Part shown: positions 28,506-36,712 of the stretch, piece by piece
How positions within the stretch are numbered: position 1 is the stretch's first letter
How the letters are laid out: each line of letters opens with the position of its first letter
Assembly: GCF_006438925.1 (NCBI RefSeq)
Contig: NZ_RCZA01000001.1
Coordinates: 62,001-126,000 of the forward strand
Source of the DNA: Pseudomonas mandelii
GTDB lineage: Bacteria; Pseudomonadota; Gammaproteobacteria; Pseudomonadales; Pseudomonadaceae
Direction: 5' to 3'
Length of the DNA: 64,000 nt
The notes under the pieces: generated by a model
The model's database searches: none
The model's input: only the letters and a program-made list of their open reading frames with translations
Told to the model about the DNA's origin: nothing
Program-made: the position numbers and the translations under genes

Positions 28506-29561
28506 TCAAACAGCAGCGTTATAGAACTGCTCGCTGCTCTTCTGCTCAACCAATGCTTGTTCGATCGCGGCCTGATGCACTTCGTCAGCGTGCTCTTCGC
28601 GCGCTTCCGGCAGGATCCCCAAGCGCGAGAACAGTTGCATGTCCTTGTCGGCCTGCGGGTTGGCGGTGGTCAGCAGTTTGTCGCCGTAGAAAATCGAGTT
28701 GGCACCAGCGAAGAACGCCAGGGCCTGCATCTGCTCGTTCATCGCTTCGCGGCCGGCGGACAGGCGCACGTGGGATTGCGGCATCAGGATGCGCGCAACG
28801 GCGAGCATGCGGATGAAATCGAACGGGTCGATATCGTCGGCATTTTCCAGCGGCGTACCGGCGACTTTTACCAGCATGTTGATCGGCACCGACTCCGGAT
28901 GCTCCGGCAGGTTGGCCAGTTGGATCAGCAGATTGGCGCGGTCATCGAGGGACTCGCCCATGCCGAGGATGCCGCCAGAGCAGATCTTCATCCCTGACTC
29001 ACGCACGTAGGCCAGGGTTTGCAGGCGCTCGCTGTAAGTGCGGGTGGTAATGATGCTGCCGTAGAACTCAGGCGAGGTATCGAGGTTGTGGTTGTAGTAG
29101 TCGAGGCCCGCATCGGCCAGTGCAACGGTCTGGTCCTGATCGAGACGACCGAGGGTCATGCAGGTTTCCAGGCCCATGGCTTTCACGCCTTTGACCATTT
29201 CCAGCACGTAAGGCATGTCTTTGACCGACGGATGTTTCCACGCCGCGCCCATGCAGAAACGGGTCGAACCGATGGCCTTGGCGCGAGCGGCCTCTTCGAG
29301 GACCTTCTGCACTTCCATCAGCTTTTCTTTTTCCAGGCCGGTGTTGTAGTGACCGGACTGCGGACAATATTTGCAATCTTCCGGGCAGGCACCGGTTTTG
29401 ATCGACAGCAGCGTCGACACCTGGACCCGATTGGCGTCGAAATGCGCGCGGTGCACCGTCTGCGCCTGAAACAACAGGTCGTTGAATGGCTGAACGAAGA
29501 GTGCTTTGACTTCGGCCAAAGACCAGTCATGACGCAGGGTTGCAGTGGTGCTGGCGCTCAT
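28506..29561 (-). CDS. bioB: Biotin synthase
   Basis: Radical SAM enzyme that inserts sulfur into dethiobiotin. It has 351 residues with the [4Fe-4S] motif C59-P-E-D-C63-K-Y-C66 followed by PQSGHY, and motifs for the [2Fe-2S] cluster ([22 protein letters not shown]). I chose ATG 29561, preceded by AAAGGAAA; the longer in-frame start at 29627 adds a non-conserved leader. It is the first gene of bioBFHCD and its promoter is covered by a BirA-like operator. Confidence 0.96.
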   Translation of the reverse strand: MSASTTATLRHDWSLAEVKALFVQPFNDLLFQAQTVHRAHFDANRVQVSTLLSIKTGACPEDCKYCPQSGHYNTGLEKEKLMEVQKVLEEAARAKAIGSTRFCMGAAWKHPSVKDMPYVLEMVKGVKAMGLETCMTLGRLDQDQTVALADAGLDYYNHNLDTSPEFYGSIITTRTYSERLQTLAYVRESGMKICSGGILGMGESLDDRANLLIQLANLPEHPESVPINMLVKVAGTPLENADDIDPFDFIRMLAVARILMPQSHVRLSAGREAMNEQMQALAFFAGANSIFYGDKLLTTANPQADKDMQLFSRLGILPEAREEHADEVHQAAIEQALVEQKSSEQFYNAAV

Positions 29562-29638
29562 GGGCGTTTCCTTTTGTTTTATGCTTTGGCAAGCGACTGG
29601 GGGATGGAATACCCACAGACGCGACACGGATGTTCGGC

Positions 29639-29667
29639 ATATTTAAGGAAGACTCATGCGCTGTCAA
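29639..29667 (-). promoter_or_regulatory. bioB promoter with consensus -35
   Basis: On the minus strand TTGACA (29662-29667) is a perfect sigma-70 -35 hexamer. The -10 is weaker: AAATAT at 17-nt spacing or TTAAAT at 15-nt spacing. It points to bioB, about 78-nt leader. The -35 overlaps the left half of the BirA-like operator, which explains repression by holo-BirA. Confidence 0.6.
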
Positions 29668-30396
29668 CCACGATACGATGGACCGGTTTACATCTGGTTA
29701 AAAAATAACCAACTTTGTTTGCTCTGTGCAGAACCTGCCGATGAAAGCACGCCCATCTGCATGGCCTGTGAAACAGAGTTGCCCTGGATTGGCGATCAAT
29801 GCCAAACCTGCGCCCTGCCGTTGCCCACCGCTGGCCTGACCTGCGGTCAATGCCTGAAACAACCGCCAGCCTTCGAACGTGTTGCCGCACCGTGGGCTTA
29901 CAGCTTTCCGGTGGACACGTTGATCACGCGCTTCAAACATTCTGCGAAGTGGCCATTTGGCCGCCTGCTCGCCGAACTTCTCACTCAGTTCCTGCAACAT
30001 CGCTTTGATGAAGACCTGAATCGACCCGATGCGCTCATCCCGGTTCCGCTGGCCTCCAAACGACTGCGTAAACGAGGTTTCAACCAGGCCGCGATGCTCG
30101 CCCGTTGGCTCAGCACCAGCCTCGACATTCCGTGCGATGAAACGCTGTTGCTGAGGATTCAGGACACCAGCGCCCAACAGGACCTGAATGCCGAGGCCCG
30201 CAAAAAGAACCTGCGCAACGCCTTCGCTCTGGCACCCGATGCTTTCATCAACGGTCGTCACCTGGCGCTAGTGGATGACGTACTCACCACCGGCGCCACG
30301 GCCCAAGCCCTGGCTCGCCTGCTGATGGACGCCGGCGCCGCTCGGGTGGACGTCTATTGCCTGGCCCGCACACCCAAACCCGGCGATGCGCCCTGA
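29656..30396 (+). CDS. ComF family phosphoribosyltransferase-like protein
   Basis: Protein of 246 residues. The N-terminus has paired cysteines in CLLCAEP, CMACETELP, CQTCALPLP and CGQCLKQPP, a zinc-ribbon-like arrangement, and the C-terminal half is a phosphoribosyltransferase fold with LALVDDVLTTGATAQALARL as PRPP loop. The family includes ComFC (competence) and GntX-like proteins; the real substrate is unknown. I chose ATG 29656 because AAGGAAG precedes it by a few nt; its first codons hold the BirA-like operator. It is divergent from bioB and 63 nt upstream of modE. Confidence 0.87.
   Translation: MRCQPRYDGPVYIWLKNNQLCLLCAEPADESTPICMACETELPWIGDQCQTCALPLPTAGLTCGQCLKQPPAFERVAAPWAYSFPVDTLITRFKHSAKWPFGRLLAELLTQFLQHRFDEDLNRPDALIPVPLASKRLRKRGFNQAAMLARWLSTSLDIPCDETLLLRIQDTSAQQDLNAEARKKNLRNAFALAPDAFINGRHLALVDDVLTTGATAQALARLLMDAGAARVDVYCLARTPKPGDAP
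29661..29693. promoter_or_regulatory. BirA-like biotin operator
   Basis: CTGTCAACC and GGTTTACAT are separated by exactly 15 nt. This matches the E. coli-type BirA operator (TTGTAAACC-N15/16-GGTTTACAA) with one mismatch per half-site in the core. It covers the bioB -35 and lies in codons 2-13 of divergent comF. A repressor-type BirA carrying a helix-turn-helix would be needed; birA is not in this window. Confidence 0.75.
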
Positions 30397-30459
30397 CTTG
30401 ACTCCCGAGCCCCAAGCCGCCAACGTCCTTCCCATCGCCACAGCCCAAAGCGTCTTGCC

Positions 30460-31224
30460 ATGTCCTTGCCTACGTTGTTGTCGCAGCACATTGTCCGTCG
30501 TCCGCAGCGCATCGCGTTGCTGCAACACATCGCCGAACAGGGCTCGATCACCCGCGCCGCGAAAAGCGCGGGGCTGAGCTACAAAGCGGCCTGGGACGCC
30601 ATCGACGAACTGAACAACCTCGCGCAAAAACCGTTGGTGGAGCGCAGTGTCGGCGGCAAGGGCGGCGGTGGCGCCAAACTCTCCAGCGAAGGCCAGCGCG
30701 TATTGCGCCTGTATCAAAAGCTGCAAGCCTTGCAGGCTCAGGTGCTGGAAGCCGCCGAAGATGCCAGCGATCTCGACCTGCTCGGCCGACTGATGCTCAG
30801 AACCAGCGCGCGCAATCAACTGCATGGCAAGGTCGTGGCGATTGATACCCAAGGGCACAACGACCGGATTCGTCTTGAATTGGCCGAAGGCTTGAGCATC
30901 GATGCGCAGATCACTCATGACAGCACCCTGCGTCTGGACCTCGAAACCGGCACCGAAGTGGTCGCTCTGATCAAGGCCGGTTGGCTGGAGTTACTGGGCA
31001 TCGATCAAGTGGCAACACCCGGCAATAACTGCCTGAAGGGCATCATCGAAGAAGTTCTCGACGCCGAGGACGGCCCCAGCGAAGTGCGCATCGGCCTGCC
31101 CAACGGCCAGACACTCTGTGCTCTGGCCGAACCGCTGCACTTGAAAACCCTCGGTCTGGCCGCCGATAAACCGGTGCGGGTGCAGTTCGCGCCATCCAAC
31201 GTTTTACTCGGTACACCGCTTTGA
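30460..31224 (+). CDS. modE: Molybdate-responsive regulator ModE
   Basis: Transcriptional regulator of molybdate uptake and molybdoenzymes, 254 residues. The N-terminus is a LysR-like winged helix (ALLQHIAEQGSITRAAKSAG, LSYKAAWDAIDELNNLAQKP), including the GGKGGGGAKLS turn of ModE. The C-terminal half has two TOBE/Mop domains (ARNQLHGKVVAIDTQG, GNNCLKGIIEEV) that bind molybdate. mod transport genes are not adjacent. Confidence 0.92.
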   Translation: MSLPTLLSQHIVRRPQRIALLQHIAEQGSITRAAKSAGLSYKAAWDAIDELNNLAQKPLVERSVGGKGGGGAKLSSEGQRVLRLYQKLQALQAQVLEAAEDASDLDLLGRLMLRTSARNQLHGKVVAIDTQGHNDRIRLELAEGLSIDAQITHDSTLRLDLETGTEVVALIKAGWLELLGIDQVATPGNNCLKGIIEEVLDAEDGPSEVRIGLPNGQTLCALAEPLHLKTLGLAADKPVRVQFAPSNVLLGTPL

Positions 31225-31231
31225 AACACAA

Positions 31232-31248
31232 GTGTCATTAACGCTCAT
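31232..31248 (+). promoter_or_regulatory. Possible Pho box upstream of phoX
   Basis: GTGTCAT-TAA-CGCTCAT resembles two CTGTCAT half-sites of the PhoB box, with 3-nt instead of the usual 4-nt spacing. It lies 35 nt upstream of the phoX start. The imperfect second half and spacing lower confidence. Confidence 0.35.
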
Positions 31249-31282
31249 TAAGGTGACTGCAAAAACCCGCAGGGAGCCTGAT

Positions 31283-33184
31283 GTGAGCCTATTAGAAGAC
31301 AACCAATCCACCGACCTCGAGAACATGGTCGGCCTCAGCCGTCGAGGCTTCATCAGCGCCGGCGCCCTTTGCGGTGCAGCAATGTTCCTGGGCGGCAACC
31401 TGCTGAGCCGCAGCGTGCTGGCCGCCAGCGTCAGCGCCGGCTCCAGCAAACTGTTGGGTTTTGACAGTATTCCCGCCGCCACCAGCGACGCCATCACCCT
31501 GCCGCCAGGTTACAAATCTTCGGTATTGATCAGTTGGGGCCAACCCCTGCAGAAGAACGGCCCGGCGTTCGACCCGAGCGGCAACGGCACGGCCGAACAT
31601 CAGGAAGTCCAGTTCGGCGACAACAACGACGGCATGAGCCTGTTCGAATTTCCCGGTGACAATAACCGGGCGCTGATGGCGATCAACAACGAATACACCA
31701 ACTATCGCTACCTCTACGCCCACGGCGGCATGCCGCAATCGGCTGCTGACGTGCGCAAGGCACTGGCCTGTGAAGGCGTGTCGGTGGTCGAAGTGCAGCG
31801 CAAGAACGGCCAGTGGCATTTCGTCCAGGGCTCACGCTACAACCGACGCATTCACGGCAACGCGCCGATCAGCCTGAGCGGTCCGGCCGCCGGCCACGAA
31901 CTGCTGAAAACCAGCGCTGATCCGCACGGCAAGAACGTCCTTGGCACCTTCCAGAACTGCGCCAACGGCAAGACGCCGTGGGGCACGTATCTGACCTGCG
32001 AAGAAAACTTCACCGACTGCTTCGGCAGCAGCAATGCCGAACAAAAGTTCGACGCCGCACAGAAACGCTACGGCGCGGTGGCGGCCAGTAAAGAGATCAA
32101 CTGGCACCCACACGACGAGCGTTTCGACCTGGCGAAAAACCCCAACGAACTCAACCGTCACGGTTGGGTCGTGGAAATCGACCCGTTCGACCCGCAATCG
32201 ACGCCAGTCAAACGCACTGCGCTGGGCCGCTTCAAACATGAAAACGCCGCCCTGGCCGAAACCAGTGACGGTCACGCGGTGGTGTACATGGGCGACGATG
32301 AGCGCGGCGAGTTCATCTACAAATTTGTCAGCCGCGACAAGATCAACCACAAAAGCCCCAAGGCCAATCGCGATCTGCTGGACCACGGCACCTTGTACGT
32401 GGCGCGCTTCGATGCGGGCGACGGCAATGCCGATCACCCAAAAGGCCAGGGCGAATGGATCGAACTGACCCACGGCAAAAACGGCATCGACGCCAGCAGC
32501 GGTTTCGCCGATCAGGCCGAAGTGTTGATTCACGCCCGCCTCGCAGCCAGCGTGGTGAAAGCTACGCGCATGGACCGCCCGGAATGGATCGTCGTCAGCC
32601 CCAAGGATGGCCAGGTCTATTGCACGCTGACCAACAACGCCAAGCGTGGCGAGGACGGGCAACCGGTGGGCGGGCCGAACCCGCGCGAGAAGAACGTCTA
32701 CGGGCAGATTTTGCGCTGGCGCACTGACCGTGACGATCACGGCTCGAAAAGCTTTGCCTGGGATCTGTTTGTGGTCGCGGGCAACCCGGGCGTCCACGCC
32801 GGCACGCCGAAGGGCGGTTCGTCGAACATCACACCGCAGAACATGTTCAACAGCCCGGACGGCTTGGGTTTCGACAAGGCCGGAAGGTTGTGGATTCTCA
32901 CCGATGGCGATTCGAGCAATGCCGGTGATTTCGCGGACATGGGCAACAATCAGATGCTGTGTGCCGACCCGATAACCGGGGAGATCCGCCGCTTCATGGT
33001 CGGGCCGGTGGGCTGCGAAGTGACAGGAATCAGCTTCTCGCCAGACCAGAAGACCTTGTTTGTCGGGATTCAGCATCCGGGGGAAAACGGCGGGTCGACG
33101 TTCCCTGAGCATTTGCCGAATGGCAAGCCGCGGTCTTCGGTGATGGCGATTTCCCGTGAGGACGGTGGGATCGTCGGCGCCTGA
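31283..33184 (+). CDS. phoX: PhoX-type alkaline phosphatase
   Basis: Calcium/iron-dependent secreted phosphomonoesterase family, 633 residues. It has a twin-arginine signal (GLSRRGFISAGAL at residues 18-30, cleavage after VLAA near 48), so it is exported folded. Family motifs include TYLTCEENFTDCFG, VVYMGDDERGEFIYKF and GNNQMLCADPITGEIRRF. I chose GTG 31283 because AGGGAG lies 6 nt upstream; a GTG at 31232 would fall inside the Pho-box-like sequence. It should release phosphate from esters in the periplasm. Confidence 0.88.
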   Translation: MSLLEDNQSTDLENMVGLSRRGFISAGALCGAAMFLGGNLLSRSVLAASVSAGSSKLLGFDSIPAATSDAITLPPGYKSSVLISWGQPLQKNGPAFDPSGNGTAEHQEVQFGDNNDGMSLFEFPGDNNRALMAINNEYTNYRYLYAHGGMPQSAADVRKALACEGVSVVEVQRKNGQWHFVQGSRYNRRIHGNAPISLSGPAAGHELLKTSADPHGKNVLGTFQNCANGKTPWGTYLTCEENFTDCFGSSNAEQKFDAAQKRYGAVAASKEINWHPHDERFDLAKNPNELNRHGWVVEIDPFDPQSTPVKRTALGRFKHENAALAETSDGHAVVYMGDDERGEFIYKFVSRDKINHKSPKANRDLLDHGTLYVARFDAGDGNADHPKGQGEWIELTHGKNGIDASSGFADQAEVLIHARLAASVVKATRMDRPEWIVVSPKDGQVYCTLTNNAKRGEDGQPVGGPNPREKNVYGQILRWRTDRDDHGSKSFAWDLFVVAGNPGVHAGTPKGGSSNITPQNMFNSPDGLGFDKAGRLWILTDGDSSNAGDFADMGNNQMLCADPITGEIRRFMVGPVGCEVTGISFSPDQKTLFVGIQHPGENGGSTFPEHLPNGKPRSSVMAISREDGGIVGA

Positions 33185-33190
33185 TCGGGC

Positions 33191-33274
33191 CTCTTCGCGA
33201 GCAGGCTCGCTCCCACATTGGATCTGTGGCACACCGCAAATCTCCTGTGGGAGCGAGCCTGCTCGCGAAAGCGT
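33191..33274. repeat. Inverted REP pair after phoX
   Basis: Two units, CGCGAGCAGGCTCGCTCCCA and TGGGAGCGAGCCTGCTCGCG, flank a short spacer. It lies in the 190-nt gap between phoX and srkA. Confidence 0.88.
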
Positions 33275-33375
33275 CAGCCCAAACACCACTCATCTCAAGG
33301 CCAGGCCCTAAAGACCCCCCGTCTGCGCTACCATGCTTGGCCGGACGCGGCAGCCTGCTGCGCGCAGGAGTCAGC

Positions 33376-34350
33376 ATGGCCCACCCGTTTGCAACCCTCA
33401 CCCCAGACCTCGTGCTCGATGCCGTCGAAAGCATCGGCTTTCTCAGCGACGCGCGCATTCTGGCGCTCAACAGCTACGAGAACCGCGTCTATCAGGTCGG
33501 TATCGAAGACTCCGAGCCGCTGATCGCCAAGTTCTACCGTCCGCAGCGCTGGACCAACGAAGCGATTCTCGAAGAACACCAATTCACCTTCGAACTCGCC
33601 GAGTGCGACGTGCCGGTGGTCGCGCCGATGATTCACAACGGTGCCAGCCTGCACGAACACAACGGTTTCCGCTTCACCCTGTTCCCCCGCCGTGGTGGCC
33701 GTGCGCCGGAGCCCGGCAATCTCGATCAGTTGTATCGCCTGGGGCAACTGCTCGGTCGCCTGCACGCCGTCGGCGCTACAAAACCGTTCGAACACCGCGA
33801 AGCGCTGGGCGTGAAAAACTTCGGTCATGACTCGCTGACGACATTGCTCGAAGGCAATTTCGTACCCAAAAGTCTGCTGCCAGCCTACGAGTCCGTCGCC
33901 CGCGACCTGCTCAAGCGGGTGGAAGAGGTCTACAAGGCCACGCCGCACAAGAACATCCGCATGCACGGCGACTGCCACCCCGGCAACATGATGTGCCGCG
34001 ACGAGATGTTCCACATCGTCGACCTGGATGACTGCCGCATGGGCCCGGCGGTGCAGGACATCTGGATGATGCTGGCGGGTGATCGTCAGGAATGTCTCGG
34101 TCAGTTGTCGGAATTGATGGACGGCTACAGTGAGTTCCACGATTTCGATCCGCGGGAACTGGCGCTGATCGAACCGCTGCGCGCCTTGCGCCTGATGCAC
34201 TACAGCGCCTGGCTCGCCCGCCGCTGGGACGACCCGGCGTTCCCGCACAGTTTTCCGTGGTTTGGCAGTGAACGGTATTGGGGCGACCAGGTGTTGGCCT
34301 TGCGTGAGCAACTGGCTGCACTGAACGAAGAACCGCTGAAGCTCTTCTGA
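33376..34350 (+). CDS. srkA: Stress response kinase A (YihE/RdoA family)
   Basis: Serine/threonine kinase with the aminoglycoside-phosphotransferase fold, 324 residues, close to the E. coli SrkA length. The ATP-binding lobe is ILALNSYENRVYQVGIED with the lysine in LIAKFYRP; the catalytic loop is MHGDCHPGNMM and the metal-binding segment VDLDDCRMGPAVQDIW. ATG 33376 begins the conserved part. It is a cytoplasmic single gene flanked by REP pairs. The role in stress survival is known from E. coli only. Confidence 0.9.
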   Translation: MAHPFATLTPDLVLDAVESIGFLSDARILALNSYENRVYQVGIEDSEPLIAKFYRPQRWTNEAILEEHQFTFELAECDVPVVAPMIHNGASLHEHNGFRFTLFPRRGGRAPEPGNLDQLYRLGQLLGRLHAVGATKPFEHREALGVKNFGHDSLTTLLEGNFVPKSLLPAYESVARDLLKRVEEVYKATPHKNIRMHGDCHPGNMMCRDEMFHIVDLDDCRMGPAVQDIWMMLAGDRQECLGQLSELMDGYSEFHDFDPRELALIEPLRALRLMHYSAWLARRWDDPAFPHSFPWFGSERYWGDQVLALREQLAALNEEPLKLF

Positions 34351-34365
34351 CCAACACAGATCCAA

Positions 34366-34458
34366 ATGTGGGAGCGAGCCTGCTCGCGAAAGCGGTGTGT
34401 CAGACGACATTGATATCGACTGACCTGTCCTCTTCGCGAGCAGGCTCGCTCCCACAGG
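34366..34458. repeat. Inverted REP pair between srkA and rarD
   Basis: TGGGAGCGAGCCTGCTCGCG and CGCGAGCAGGCTCGCTCCCA are separated by about 36 bases. Same subtype as the pair after phoX. Confidence 0.88.
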
Positions 34459-34556
34459 TATTGTGTTCACAATTGCCCAACCTAATCAGGTAGGACATCC
34501 GTAGACAATTCTCCTTACAATCCCCTCTTTGTTAGCTGCCTAAGCAAGGATTCTGC

Positions 34557-35444
34557 ATGCAAGCCGCCAACCCGCGTCGCGGGTATATCCTGGGCCTGAG
34601 TGCCTACATCATCTGGGGACTTTTCCCGCTCTACTTCAAAGCCATCGCCAGCGTGCCCGCCGTGGAGATCATCATCCACCGAGTGCTCTGGTCCGCGCTG
34701 TTCGGCGCCTTGCTGCTGATGGTGTGGAAACATCCGGGCTGGTGGCGCGAGTTGCGTGATAACCCGAAACGCCTGGCGATCCTGGCCCTGAGCGGCACGC
34801 TAATCGCCGCCAACTGGCTGACCTACGTCTGGTCGGTGAACAACGGGCGCATGCTCGAAGCCAGTCTCGGTTATTACATCAACCCGCTGGTGAACGTGCT
34901 GTTGGGCATGCTGATCCTTGGCGAACGACTGCGGCGCATGCAATGGCTGGCGGTTGGCCTGGCAGCAGTCGGCGTCGCGCAACAGGTCTGGCAAGTCGGC
35001 AGTCTGCCGTGGGTGTCGTTGGTGCTGGCGTTGACCTTCGGTTTCTACGGATTGATCCGCAAGCAAGCGCCGGTCAAGGCGCTGCCAGGGCTGGTGGTGG
35101 AAACCTGGATGCTGGTGCCGATTGCCGTCGCGTGGTTGCTGTTCAATCAGACAGCCGCCAGTGCGCAGCCCGAGTTCTGGACCACATCCCAAGCCTGGTG
35201 GCTGGTAGCGGCCGGTCCGGTAACGCTGGTGCCGCTGGTGTGTTTTAACGCCGCTGCACGGCATTTGCCCTACACGACGTTGGGATTTCTCCAGTACCTG
35301 GCGCCGACATTGGTGCTGTTGCAAGCCGTTCTGCTGTTTGGCGAACATTTGTCGTCGAGCACACTCATCGCGTTCATCTTTATCTGGGCGGGCCTGGCGG
35401 TTTACAGCATCGACGCGTGGATAAGTCTGCGCCGCCGCAGCTGA
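34557..35444 (+). CDS. rarD: EamA family transporter RarD
   Basis: Inner-membrane protein of 295 residues with ten predicted helices in two EamA halves. The start GYILGLSAYIIWGLFPLYFK and the motifs EIIIHRVLWSALFGALLL, YVWSVNNGRMLEASLGYYIN and LGERL are characteristic of RarD, first seen as a chloramphenicol-sensitivity gene. Substrate unknown; likely export of a small metabolite. Confidence 0.92.
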   Translation: MQAANPRRGYILGLSAYIIWGLFPLYFKAIASVPAVEIIIHRVLWSALFGALLLMVWKHPGWWRELRDNPKRLAILALSGTLIAANWLTYVWSVNNGRMLEASLGYYINPLVNVLLGMLILGERLRRMQWLAVGLAAVGVAQQVWQVGSLPWVSLVLALTFGFYGLIRKQAPVKALPGLVVETWMLVPIAVAWLLFNQTAASAQPEFWTTSQAWWLVAAGPVTLVPLVCFNAAARHLPYTTLGFLQYLAPTLVLLQAVLLFGEHLSSSTLIAFIFIWAGLAVYSIDAWISLRRRS

Positions 35445-35469
35445 TCAAAAAACGCACAAAACTCTGCAA

Positions 35470-35486
35470 GCCACGAATCTCGTGGC
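35470..35486. terminator. Stem-loop between rarD and the ACT regulator gene
   Basis: GCCACGA-ATC-TCGTGGC forms a perfect 7-bp stem. On the plus strand there is no U-tract; on the minus strand a T-rich stretch (GTTTTGTGCGTTTTTT) begins some 8 nt later. It may mark the end of both convergent transcripts. Confidence 0.45.
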
Positions 35487-35507
35487 CTGCATCGATCCTT
35501 CCCAAGG

Positions 35508-35516
35508 TTATCCACA
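35508..35516 (+). promoter_or_regulatory. Perfect DnaA box 1
   Basis: TTATCCACA, the exact high-affinity DnaA 9-mer, preceded by GG. It lies in the 215-nt gap between rarD and the ACT regulator. A second exact copy in the same orientation lies 112 nt further on. Confidence 0.6.
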
Positions 35517-35619
35517 ACGTGATCCCCGGCGTTTGTGCGCAAGTCCCTGAAACTGCTGGTTTTTTGATCAGTTCCTGAAGAGTCCCGGCCGACGTGGCCT
35601 AGAGGACGGTCTCTACAGG

Positions 35620-35628
35620 TTATCCACA
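35620..35628 (+). promoter_or_regulatory. Perfect DnaA box 2
   Basis: TTATCCACA again, in the same GGTTATCCACA context as box 1. A weaker inverted form, TTATCCAAG on the minus strand, lies at 35646-35654. There is no dnaA/dnaN neighbourhood, so this is not oriC. Confidence 0.6.
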
Positions 35629-35659
35629 GGCAGGTGCACGTATAACTTGGATAACCTGT

Positions 35660-36178
35660 TCAGGGTTCACTGCGCAGCACCAATTCGACCATCAAATCAT
35701 CCGCCAGGGTTTCCAGGCGCGATTGCAGCACGTCCAAGGATAGCGTCAAGGGCACTGCGAGAATCGCTTCAGCGTGGAACAAAGGCTCGCTGCTCATCGG
35801 CGCCGGACGTACTTCGGTCACCAGACGCTCCAGGTTCACCCCCTGTTCACTCAGCAGACGCGTGATGTCGCGTACGATCCCCGGGCGGTCATTGCCCACC
35901 AATTCCATGGCAATCGGTTTCCAGGTGCAAGATTGCTCGATGCCGCTTTCGGCAATCAGCACGCGAATGCCATGGGCGGACAACGCCTGTAAGGCATCTA
36001 CCAATTCGTCGTAAGCCTCGGCCGGCACGCCCACCCGAAGAATCCCGGCGAACTGCCCGGCCATGCGTGACATGCGGCTCTCCAGCCAGTTGCCGCCGTG
36101 CTCGGCGATGCATTGGGCAATGCGCTCGACCTGCCCTGGCTTGTCCGGAGCGAATACAGTGAGTACGAGGTGGTCCAT
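35660..36178 (-). CDS. ACT-domain regulator, GcvR-like
   Basis: Protein of 172 residues with two ACT domains: MDHLVLTVFAPDKPGQVERI (residues 1-85) and MELVGNDRPGIVRDITRLL (about 90-165). This is the architecture of GcvR, the glycine-cleavage repressor partner, and its relatives. I chose ATG 36178 because AGAGGG lies about 8 nt upstream; longer frames run into a REP pair. gcv genes are not adjacent, so the role in glycine control is inferred. Confidence 0.82.
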   Translation of the reverse strand: MDHLVLTVFAPDKPGQVERIAQCIAEHGGNWLESRMSRMAGQFAGILRVGVPAEAYDELVDALQALSAHGIRVLIAESGIEQSCTWKPIAMELVGNDRPGIVRDITRLLSEQGVNLERLVTEVRPAPMSSEPLFHAEAILAVPLTLSLDVLQSRLETLADDLMVELVLRSEP

Positions 36179-36248
36179 GGCGCAGCCCTCTTTTGTTATA
36201 GAAAAAGAAGTATAGGCAAAGGTGGTTGCTGCGCTGAATCGGCTGACG

Positions 36249-36317
36249 CCTTCGCGAGCAGGCTCGCTCCCACAGGATCCGCGCAGGCCTTTGTGGGAGC
36301 GAGCCTGCTCGCGAATG
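36249..36317. repeat. Inverted REP pair upstream of glcB
   Basis: TTCGCGAGCAGGCTCGCTCC and GGGAGCGAGCCTGCTCGCGA flank a 14-nt spacer, the tightest pair in the window. Confidence 0.88.
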
Positions 36318-36483
36318 GGGCACCGCCGGTCTAGTAGGAAAAACAAATCGTGTACAAGTTTTTATATTTAACTGGAACAATCCAATAGTTTTTTGAGAAC
36401 ATCCCGTTCCCCGTCGTGACCGCAATGCGTCATGGCGTCGCAGAACGACGTAATTAGTCTAATTTTCACAAGCGCAATTCATC

Positions 36484-36511
36484 ATGTAGTATGCCGCAGC
36501 GCGCACTACAT
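36484..36511. promoter_or_regulatory. Inverted repeat, probable RccR operator for glcB
   Basis: ATGTAGT and ACTACAT are perfect 7-bp arms separated by 14 nt. The TGTAGT/ACTACA half-sites match those I recall for RccR, an RpiR-family regulator that senses KDPG and controls the glyoxylate shunt gene glcB and other carbon genes in P. fluorescens. It lies about 200 nt upstream of glcB. Confidence 0.5.
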
Positions 36512-36712
36512 AACGCTGGATCGATGTCTGCCGCAGGTGCAGCCACAACCCTGAAAGCCCCGTCAGCAAGGCCTCAACGCCGTTGATTGGTCATAACCCA
36601 GCCGCCCGCAATGGCATGTACTGGTCGAAAGGTTTGTGGTTTAAATGCCAGAGGCTTCATTGTTAAATTGAAGAGCTGAAAAGCGAAATAGCTGAGCAGA
36701 GTGAGGCAAGCA

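Larger units (their letters stand above)
36179..36712. other. Long intergenic region upstream of glcB
   Basis: 534 bases between the divergent ACT regulator gene and glcB. It contains a REP pair (36249-36317), an AT-rich block at about 36335-36400 (TTTTTATATTTAACTGG), and the 28-nt inverted repeat ATGTAGT-N14-ACTACAT at 36484-36511. The rest, 36512-36700, shows no open frame or palindrome that I can support and probably includes a long glcB leader. Confidence 0.5.

Noticed and set aside
35508..35654. Chromosomal origin of replication
   Set aside because: Only two exact DnaA boxes and no dnaA, dnaN, gyrB or AT-rich unwinding region.
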